Shown in pieces: positions 56,101-64,000 of a DNA stretch of 64,000 nucleotides. The DNA is taken from the NCBI GenBank assembly GCA_910890315.1, contig CAJVGD010000042.1:2046001-2110000 (forward strand), given 5' to 3'. Source of the DNA: Serendipita indica DSM 11827. Taxonomy: Eukaryota > Basidiomycota > Agaricomycetes > Sebacinales > Serendipitaceae. The notes below the pieces were generated by a model. It ran no database searches, had not been told where the DNA came from, and saw only the letters and a program-made list of their open reading frames with translations. Every line of letters starts with the position of its first letter. Positions within the stretch are counted from its first letter, which is position 1. The position numbers were made by a program, and so were the translations under genes.

Positions 56101-57494
56101 CGTAACGCCGCCCTAATGTGCATCAGCACAGCTCGAATGGAAGCAAAATACTCACAGAAGCTCCTCGCGCAAGAGGCGAAACTGAATGTCCAGCAACCTT
56201 TCCATCGAGTTGTCGTCCAAATAGTGGGGTCCACTTGGAATGTTCGCTGGGAGAAAAGGTGCGATTCTGCACAACATTTCTTGTTCCGTTGGAGGAATCG
56301 AGATGTCTCGAATGTTCTCCAGGTCGTTGTCATGTCGCCTTACTCCTCGGAGTTGACCAGGAGGATCGTAATACATGTCGAGGACCCTACGAAGAGTATC
56401 ATCTTGATTCTTTTGTTTCCGTCCAGAGTCACCTCCTGATGAAGATGGAGTCGTTTTGCGTCGAATCGCCGAATTCTCTCGCTCGATGATATTCGCCAAT
56501 CGCTCAATACTCTTGCCCAAGTTGGACAATGCGATTTGCTTCTGTTGTTCGCCCTCAACAACCCAACCGTCGATATAGCCTCCTTCGGACCACATAGTGT
56601 GCCAACTGAACAGAGTGTGGCAGAAAGAGTAGAGGACAGGATGGTCGCGTAGCGCGTTTTGATAGCGAATCACATATCTGAGGAGATGAATGAGAGGAAT
56701 ACACTGGGAGGATACGAGCACTTACTGGATAAGAATCTCGACCAGCGTGCTAAAGACGGTGAAGCCAGAGCTTAGGCCGGGTCGGGTTTCGAAAGACTTG
56801 CGAGACACTATATCGTCCATGCACTCGTTTATGATCACATGGATGCGATCAAAGTTGTTGTGAATCAGCGTACAGCGAACTGTGTAATCTTTAGAGTTGC
56901 ACGAGCTGTTATAGTGACTACCTACTTGACGCGCTGCTTGAGGGTACTATGCAAAACGGCCTCTGAAACAAAGTACTGTGGAACCGTGAGAAATCACGTG
57001 TGGCATGAAGAGGAGTACAAACCGATAGACAATTGATATACGTCGAAGAGAACGCAATGGCGTCACGAGGGTTGTTTAGCACGGTGACTACGTTGTCGAA
57101 TGTCAAGATCGCCTCGATGCGAGCCAACCCATGACTCTATCAACGGAATTAGCTTCCAGAAAGCGAACTCGGAGTACATACCTGCGTGAGTGTTTCCAAA
57201 AACTGCCTCGAATCGGAATTATCCTAAGACTAGTTAGCATGGCAGAGTTGAAACTATGTCGGTACAGACCCACGAGCGGTGCTTTGATGCAGCATTGACG
57301 AGTAAATTGACAAACGAGACGATTTGAAACGGCTTGGAGAAGGTGAATGTCGGACTGCAAAAGACACTCAAATGCTGGAGCGCTTCACTCGCCGTAACAT
57401 TTGTCGATATCGTCGGTTGGGGAGCACTTTGTCGGGCAGCCGCTGCGAGGACAGGGCCAAAGCCAGTAGTGAATCGGTCGGTGTCTGGAGTCAT
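50183..57494 (-). CDS. ZNFX1/Hrr1-type UPF1-like RNA helicase with NFX1 and RZ zinc fingers
   Basis: Superfamily 1 RNA helicase of the NFX1-type zinc-finger family. Relatives include ZNFX1 in animals and Hrr1 in fission yeast, both tied to small-RNA pathways. ATG at 57494 (MTPDTDRFTTGFGPVLAAAA), but the frame is open upstream to a CCCH-like motif (CRNTVCSFKH), so the start may be near 57640. An all-helical N-terminal part (57490-56150) precedes the helicase: Walker A IQGPPGTGKS (split by an intron near 55240-55195), motif Ia IAFTNHALDHLL, DEAD-box variant LLVEEAGQ (about 54085), GDPLQLRPT, and C-terminal motifs GEEADVVILNTVRN and NVALTRARHGLYVMG. Then NFX1-type Cys/His clusters (52690-51960, for example CQQPCRQSCDHHECKEGC), a helical region, and a C-terminal RZ finger (GHWYTCPNGHIFTIADCGG, QCHECGAVIGG; 50250-50400). 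Stop 50183-50185. The set is complete and diagnostic. Confidence 0.9.
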
Positions 57495-58309
57495 ATTACC
57501 AGCCTCGACGTGTTTAAAGCTACAAACTGTGTTTCTGCAACTTCCGTAGTTCCAGTAGTACCTGCAGATACCGAGAGGGGAAGTTAGCTGGTCGGGTCAA
57601 GCAGCAAGCAGCAGCGACTCTGCCTTGGATACTCTGCGGCGCCATGCCAGTCTCCTATGTGGGCACTGCTGGATACACGCGGATATCAGCTCATTGAATT
57701 GATGGAAAATGTAGTGGACATACCTATAGGTGGGTAGTATCTGATTAGGATACATGTGGCGAATCCAAGTAAATCTCCACCCAGCTTATGACGGCCACTC
57801 CAGTGCTGGGATCGCTCATTGGATTGTAGCTACTACAATATGGCAAGGGAAATGACTGAGAGCAGAACAGTAGCACAATGACATTTGGCAGGAGGAGAAT
57901 ATGGAAACGTTCTTACTGGCGGAGTAAATGGGTGACGAAAGAGAAAGGAAAAGGGGATAGGAGCCGAGAGATAGGAGAAAGCGCTGCTTCAAGTTGAGTA
58001 CAGGTTGAGCCAACAGGCGGACAGTCTGACAGATGCAGACTGCTACAACAATAACGGTGATTTGTCTACGGCGATCGAGGCCAAGTTGGAGACAAAGTGG
58101 ACCGACATTTCAACTGTTAGCGAGTGATTCAGGGCGCGCAAGAGTAAAGCCAATGAGAACAATTTGAAAATTGAATGCTATATTGTTGGCACTGCGTACA
58201 TTCGATATATGACCTCGTCCACGACGAGGCGTCGGGCCAAGCAGTATGGGACACCGGATGCATTACATTTCAGCAAAGGAGACGATCTTGAAGACGACAA
58301 GACGCTGAT
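57495..58309. other. upstream region of the helicase gene, possible first exon
   Basis: The minus-strand frame continues from 57494 to about 57567 as YYWNYGSCRNTVCSFKHVEA, a CCCH-like finger preceded by an acceptor (CAG). An ATG-led frame near 57643-57600 (MAPQSIQGR) could be the true first exon, but the splice phase does not fit well. The rest of the region to 58309 shows nothing recognisable. Confidence 0.4.
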
Positions 58310-58721
58310 ATGGAATACGACGTGAATGGCTCCGTCGAACGTTCTGCGGAACAAGTATCAACGGATTGCCATGGTCTGCCGCTATTGGCTGGTCCAAACC
58401 GTCCTGGTACGTCTATTCTTTCAGACCAAATGGATGGATAGATCGCCGTGTTCTGAACCATCCCCAGAGCCGGCCAATATTTCGCGCGGATACGAGATGA
58501 TCACCTCACCGGCGTCCAAGATGATTATCCCATTCGACCACAATGCTGTCAGTACTTCCACTACAGGCCACGAGGACGACGAGGGTTGGGAGAACGTCCA
58601 GTTTGACATGGACATGGACGACGTGTATGAAAACGTGCTCTCCGAGTCGACGACCATGAGCGTGCACGTTCATGCCGACAAGACAAAGCATGCGTATGCG
58701 GATATTGTCAAACGCGTTTGA
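58310..58721 (+). CDS. possible small acidic hypothetical protein
   Basis: ATG at 58310 (MEYDVNGSVERSAEQVST), an intron (about 58409-58467, with CTGAAC then CCCCAG) and a second exon reading in frame through PANISRGYEMITSP, GHEDDEGWENVQFDMDMDDV and ADKTKHAYADIVKRV to a stop at 58721. The product would be about 117 aa and strongly acidic. No family is recognised. The opposite strand carries an open frame downstream of phosphorylase copy 2, which is probably its shadow. Evidence is only splice consistency and codon appearance. Confidence 0.35.
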
Positions 58722-58959
58722 ACATTTGGGGTCTATGACGGAGGGAGAAGAGGGAACGAGTCTGCAGTCGGAGGGATTCAAAGTAGTCGATGTCGGACTT
58801 GCCATGTGTTCGTCTCTATGCGGATATGCTCTGAATGAACAACTTGCAGCACTCTTGAAAATTGTCCTCCATTCCATGTCCAATTGCAAACCTACACGCC
58901 AATGTCCTGTTCTACCCAAGGTCCGCAAACACGTCGTCGCATCCCTTATTATCCTCTTC

Positions 58960-60348
58960 CTTGGAGGCTCCATACCGACTCTACGAAGGATACTCGTAAT
59001 CCCAATCCCCTTTACCAAAGCCCTTTCTTCTTCGCTCTTGACGAGTAGCATACCCACAAATCCAAGCGAGTCGATCGAGAGGGTGAGATTTGCAGACGAT
59101 GAAGTAGGCGTATACTTTTCAGCTGTACGTAGGAAGAGGTATATGTGCTCGAGCGTCATCACGACATTGTAGCTCGGCGTCGATGGTCCGCCACCTTCAA
59201 ATGCCGACGCAACTTCGAGGTTTGCGCCATTTCCTACGGTACTGTTCCCATCGGCGGTCGAATGATGCGCGTGTACGCAGTTCATCTGGTACATTCGTCG
59301 AGGATGGCCATAAACGACATGGCGAGCTCCGCACTCAGCCTGTCCACCGCTTCCCGTGCCTCTTCGCTATTCTCCTCAGTACTCGATCCGTCGACAAAGA
59401 CGTCAGCAGCAGCAGAACGAACATTCTTGTCCAGTCGCTTGATATGCGCCGCGAATGGGAGTTGAGGAAAAGCAAATGGGCGAGCTAAATATCGTCAGCG
59501 CTCCATCTTAGATCTACCATTCAAATCAAGTGCACAGACGTACCCTCATTCTCGAATTTGGCCACCTTGGCAAGCCGCTCAATTGGTGTATGTCCAGGGA
59601 AGAACTGGATATGTTTATGCGGCTGACTCGCACCGCTCAATATCCCACAATTGAAAAAGGCGAGAAAGGGCCGGTTGCGAGTATGTGCAGCCAGGAGGAG
59701 CAAGTACGGTTGTACGAGTTGAGACGGTGTGAGTGGACATGCCTGCGATTCGTATTGTATCCCCATCCCATTCATCAGTCATAACAACCGCTATACGTAA
59801 ACCGCAACAGACATACCTTTGGTCACGAGCAAAGAGTGACCTTTGGCGAGCACAAACTTGTTCAGCAGAACATTGTATCCCTCGACGCTATCTCCTTCGA
59901 GTACATCTCGCATTTCTCCAATATGTAGCGAGTTGAAGGGCGGCAAGAACGGGTCAGTCTGTGTGATTGTTTGAACGACGGCTGTAACTTTTGACGCATC
60001 TGGCGCGATATTGGGAGTCGGTGCGCGTTCTTGATGCTTTTGGGCGAGCGCAGGGCATAGACGGATTTGATACTATGAGTAGCCATTGAAGTGGTGCGGT
60101 TCAGAACATAAGAACCACCAGCCGAACGAGTAAGACAAAGAGGTCAATACGAGGTTAGGGAAAGTAATAAGACTCACTTTTATATCCGCATCGACTACGT
60201 CTTCAACAAAACTCTCATACGACTTGAGATCTCCACTGATCTTTGCATTTTCCACCGCATTTTCCAGTGAATCAACCACCTGGGACGGGCTCAAGACGGA
60301 TACGCCTGACCTCGATAGGTCATTCATGCTCGTACTCGCTGCTGGCAT
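58960..60348 (-). CDS. Ap4A phosphorylase (ATP adenylyltransferase), copy 2
   Basis: APA1/APA2-type enzyme of the GalT/HIT superfamily, which converts diadenosine tetraphosphate plus phosphate to ATP and ADP. ATG at 60348-60346 (MPAASTSMNDLSRSGVSVLS). Introns at about 60180-60075, 59812-59741 and 59543-59486 are all in phase. Key blocks: KYQIRLCPALAQKHQE, GYNVLLNKFVLAKGHSLLVT, the catalytic motif in FFNCGILSGASQPHKHIQFF (nucleophile is the second His of HKHIQ), FAAHIKRLDKNV, SYNVVMTLEHIYL and the C-terminal LGFVGMLLVKSEEE with ILRRVGMEPP. Compared with copy 1, one base is missing near 59296 (MAILDE then MYQMNCVH in the next frame), and no stop is found in the expected place after GMEPP: the frame stays open to 58506. 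So the gene has a complete domain set but may be frame-broken at the 3' third, or the consensus is wrong. Confidence 0.82.
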
Positions 60349-60607
60349 TCTGTTATCTGACAGTGTAGATGAACATTATAAGATCTGAGGAGATTCCTAG
60401 AGAATATAATACAGGTGGCTGACTCCAAGTGATCGCGCCACTATGCAGATGTCATGGCGAGGATTCAGAACGCGCATAAGGGTCATATATCGCTACATCT
60501 ACACAAGTCTCAGACCTCCGCTACTCGTTACCACTCTCACTTGGTTCACACTCAGTCTTTTAGATGACTGTATTCTCGCCTAGGACAAATAGTATATACA
60601 GAGGTGA
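60349..60607. other. spacer between NLR copy 2 and the phosphorylase gene
   Basis: 259 bp, homologous to 22081-22325 in block 1 (for example ACAGAGGTGAT at 60599 and 22310). It holds the receptor 3' end and the phosphorylase promoter. Confidence 0.6.
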
Positions 60608-63600
60608 TTACAATAATTCGCCAGTGGCAGTTGTTCGAACTTTGGCCCAAGAGGGACCACATTGAAAATGACTGAAATCGAGTTTGGTTACACGAAGAGA
60701 ACTCGCCTTCGGCATGGTTAGAAGGGATTGCGGATATTGTAGTCCATGTCGATTGTTTGGTGGCACCCAGAAGAGAAATCTACCAGAAGATTGAACCCAG
60801 CCATCGTGCACAAGTGAGCACTGATTGAAGCCAGGAATAAGAGTGTTTAAAGGAATCCCGTCCATTTCCTGGGGGATATCAGAGGGTTGGGGGGTTCCCT
60901 CTGTCTCTTGAGAGCGGCTGTCTTCACCACCTAGTGATACGCGTGAGTTGACATTGAAATTGGCAGCATGCACAGACTATACCGACCAAATGCGTCTCGA
61001 GAGACTGGACCCATGTCACTCGTGGAGCCAGATATGATTGCTAAATTCTCCGGCAAAGACGCCGTAGCATTGTCCTGGTCGACACGATGTTGGAATAAAT
61101 GATTCGACGGCAGAACAATATCCGTATCCCAAAGGCGAATGGTGTTGTCTTGAGAACCAGAGACTAATTGTGAGTCGCTTTGAGAGATAGCGACGGCGGT
61201 GACCGATCGCTGTGGCCTCGGAGTGGGTCTCCTACCGGCTCACCAGTCTTTGCGTCCCAAAGTCGAATTGTCTGGTCCCAGAGCCAGAGACGATTCGTGA
61301 GCCGTCTGGCGAGAATGCGACGGCGGTGACCGAGCTGCTGTGGCCTCGGAGTGGGTCTCCTACCGGCTCACCAGTCTTTGCGTCCCAAAGTCGAATTGTC
61401 TCGTCCTCGAGCCAGAGACGATTCGTGAGCCGTCTGGCGAGAATGCGACGGCGTTGACCGAGTGGCTGTGGCCTCGGAGTGGGTCTCCTACCGGCTCACC
61501 AGTCTTTGCGTCCCAAAGTCGAATTGTCTGGTCCAAAGAGCCAGAGACGATTCGTGAGCCGTCTGGCGAGAATGCGACGGCGTTGACCCGAGTCGCTGTG
61601 GCCTCGGAGTGGGTCTCCTACCGGCTCACCAGTCTTTGCGTCCCAAAGTCGAATTGTCTGGTCGTCAGAGCCAGAGACGATTCGTGAGCCGTCTGGCGAG
61701 AATGCGACGGCCAAGACCGAGCTGCTGTGGCCTCGGAGTGGGTCTCCTACCGGCTCACCAGTCTTTGCGTCCCAAAGTCGAATTGTCTGGTCGCTCGAGC
61801 CAGAGACGATTCGTGAGCCGTCTGGCGAGAATGCGACGGCGTTGACCCAGCTGCTGTGGCCTCGGAGTGGGTCTCCTACCGGCTCACCAGTCTTTGCGTC
61901 CCAAAGTCGAATTGTCTGGTCCCAAGAGCCAGAGACGATTCGTGAGCCGTCTGGCGAGAATGCGACGGCGTTGACCGAGTTGCTGTGGCCTCGGAGTGGG
62001 TCTCCTACCGGCTCACCAGTCTTTGCGTCCCAAAGTCGAATTGTCTGGTCCTCGAGCCAGAGACGATTCGTGAGCCGTCTGGCGAGAATGCGACGGCGTG
62101 ACCGAGTGGCTGTGGCCTCGGAGTGGGTCTCCTACCGGCTCACCAGTCTTTGCGTCCCAAAGTCGAATTGTCTGGTCCAAAGAGCCAGAGACGATTCGTG
62201 AGCCGTCTGGCGAGAATGCGACGGCGGTGACCGAGCTGCTGTGGCCTCGGAGTGGGTCTCCTACCGGCTCACCAGTCTTTGCGTCCCAAAGTCGAATTGT
62301 CTGGTCCCAGAGCCAGAGACGATTCGTGAGCCGTCTGGCGAGAATGCGACGGCGTTGACCGAGTGCTGTGGCCTCGGAGTGGGTCTCCTACCGGCTCACC
62401 AGTCTTTGCGTCCCAAAGTCGAATTGTCTGGTCCCAAGAGCCAGAGACGATTCGTGAGCCGTCTGGCGAGAATGCGACGGCGTTGACCGAGTCGCTGTGG
62501 CCTCGGAGTGGGTCTCCTACCGGCTCACCAGTCTTTGCGTCCCAAAGTCGAATTGTCTGGTCGTCGAGCCAGAGACGATTCGTGAGCCGTCTGGCGAGAA
62601 TGCGACGGCGTTGACCAGCCGCTGTGGCCTCGGAGTGGGTCTCCTACCGGCTCACCAGTCTTTGCGTCCCAAAGTCGAATTGTCTGGTCCAAAGAGCCAG
62701 AGACGATTCGTGAGCCGTCTGGCGAGAATGCGACGGCGGTGACCGAGTGCTGTGGCCTCGGAGTGGGTCTCCTACCGGCTCACCAGTCTTTGCGTCCCAA
62801 AGTCGAATTGTCTGGTCCCTCGAGCCAGAGACGATTCGTGAGCCGTCTGGCGAGAATGCGACGGCGTTGACCCAGTGGCTGTGGCCTCGGAGTGGGTCTC
62901 CTACCGGCTCACCAGTCTTTGCGTCCCAAAGTCGAATTGTCTGGTCGTCGAGCCAGAGACGATTCGTGAGCCGTCTGGCGAGAATGCGACGGCCAAGACC
63001 GAGTCACTGTGGCCTCGCAAACTGTCAGGCAGCCCAGGATACACCTCCTCGAGGCCTTGAGTCACCCTCAACGTCTCACTATACTTTTTTAGACCTTCAA
63101 TCCGTAGAATAGACTTTTTGGGCATAAACGGAAGCGCTGAGATGTAAATATGTGGAGCGCTCTCCTGAATTGGCACCAAAAACGCTATCAAACACCTTAG
63201 GGTGTCATTGATCCGCCATCTTATCTCTTCTCCGAGCTACATTTCATCTCAGCGTCCGGTCCCCGTTGGATAGAATACTCACTGCCATGTTATCTGAGAG
63301 CGCGCGCAGACCGTCGATTGCTCGTGGCACGCTTCTCGTGAAGCTAAGAACCTCCATCCAATATAGCACTAGTGGACTTCGAAGAATGTACCCAACATCG
63401 TTCTCCAGCGGGCACGGCCTCTTGTTGTCCATTCCTGACACATGGAACAACCAATGCGAGCTGGCATATCGAAGTCTTCTCGGAATATATTTTGATATTC
63501 TGATATCAAGATCTGGGATCTGCTTATTGAGGTAGAAAGATGACTCCAGTCGACATATGTTGAACTTGAGACCATCAGTCCGCGACATGAGGTGTGCAAG

Positions 63601-64000
63601 ACACCACGATGAAGCTTGACTGTGCGCATTGGCGACATTGATAGAATTTTATTGCGGTTATCCGCGCCTGAGTGGATGGAGCAACGTTGAAGATATTCTA
63701 CGAGCGTAGGGTGGCGAAACTGAATAAGGTTTGTCGTTTTATCCGTGCTGAGCACACTCCCCAGGTTTCGTACCAACGCTTTGGCACTTCCGTGTAGTTT
63801 TGCCTGCTTCAGGATATCGTCCAGGTCGTCAACAGTGAGCGGTTCAAACGCAGCAAGGAGCAGTGCCAGCATTTCACACATGGCACCTTGGTACTCGGGT
63901 TCTATACGCTCGAAGACGAGGCTGTATACGTTGTCAATGGCACCAGCACTCTCCAGGGAGATGAGACGGTCGTATACCACCTCGGGAGAATGCAGGTTTG
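60608..64000 (-). CDS. STAND/NLR receptor, copy 2, 5' part outside window
   Basis: Paralog of the receptor at 22.3-27.1 kb. The right edge cuts it in the NACHT-proximal region, so the P-loop is not visible. Seen here: [48 protein letters not shown] (near 63700), [31 protein letters not shown], an intron (about 63290-63240), [20 protein letters not shown], then a 14-unit WD40 array and the tail [20 protein letters not shown], stop at 60608. Compared with copy 1, one base is missing near 63650 (SINVANAHS-equivalent) and about twelve single-base indels lie in the array, so the frame is heavily broken if the consensus is right. The order and tail are otherwise unchanged. Confidence 0.82.
61205..63010 (-). 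repeat. tandem array of 14 WD40-coding units (array 2)
   Basis: Units of 127-130 bp, mostly 128-129, almost identical. Fixed text: [37 protein letters not shown]. This differs from array 1 ([10 protein letters not shown]) in every unit. Differences between units sit in the same two short windows as in array 1, and so do the indels. Confidence 0.95.

Larger units (their letters stand above)
59262..64000. repeat. segmental duplication, copy 2 (partner of about 20440-25600)
   Basis: Phosphorylase and receptor are collinear with block 1, including introns, spacer and array position. Both run on the minus strand, so the copies are direct, about 37-39 kb apart. The left limit is near 59262, where similarity to 20440 ends; the right limit is beyond the window. 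Confidence 0.85.

Noticed and set aside
58506-58960. C-terminal extension of phosphorylase copy 2 (long open frame past the usual end)
   Set aside because: The extra part has no family similarity and mirrors a more plausible plus-strand coding stretch, so it is most likely a shadow frame.

Overview
The window is nuclear DNA of a filamentous basidiomycete. Genes are split by many 45-60 bp GT-AG introns, spacing is tight, and the gene set is fungal: a Pmt2-type O-mannosyltransferase, Npl4, a tricalbin, Ugo1, Pex5, an Spt23/Mga2-type membrane transcription factor and MYND-finger proteins. The NACHT-WD40 receptors match what I know of Rhizoctonia/Ceratobasidiaceae, so that is the most likely group (inference, not proven here).

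Layout: an ABCC transporter cut by the left edge (1-5305, +); a possible tiny gene and about 1.4 kb without a recognisable gene; PMT2 (+, 7.1-9.9 kb); NPL4 and a very long tricalbin (both -, 10.1-18.5 kb); NLR/Ap4A-phosphorylase block 1 (-, 18.9-27.1 kb); UGO1 (+); a secreted GH13 alpha-amylase (+); a head-to-head pair of unknown paralogs (32.7-33.8 kb); a large, mostly disordered membrane protein (+); two tandem MYND-finger paralogs (+); the SPT23/MGA2-like factor (+, up to 47.7 kb); PEX5 (+) converging on a ZNFX1/Hrr1-type RNA helicase (-, 50.2-57.5 kb); and NLR/Ap4A block 2 (-, 59-64 kb), cut by the right edge.

The most unusual content is the duplicated unit made of a STAND receptor (putative four-helix N-terminus, NACHT, WD40 array, conserved C-terminal tail) followed on the same strand, about 250 bp downstream, by a diadenosine-tetraphosphate phosphorylase gene (APA1/APA2 type). 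The two copies lie about 37 kb apart in the same orientation. Each receptor has 13-14 nearly identical 129-bp WD40 units. Variation sits almost only in a few codons per unit, and each array has its own fixed signature. In copy 2 about a dozen single-base indels fall in those same short windows. The phosphorylase of copy 1 is decayed, ends at a junction with a third receptor remnant, and carries a 527-bp TA-flanked MITE in an intron that copy 2 lacks.

Two yeast pathway partners also share the window: Npl4 (Cdc48 cofactor) and a homolog of Spt23/Mga2, which Cdc48-Ufd1-Npl4 mobilises from the ER. Caution: single-base frame breaks also occur in genes expected to be intact (tricalbin, amylase), so part of the apparent decay may be sequencing noise or a collapsed heterokaryotic consensus. 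Intron boundaries are read by eye and are approximate.
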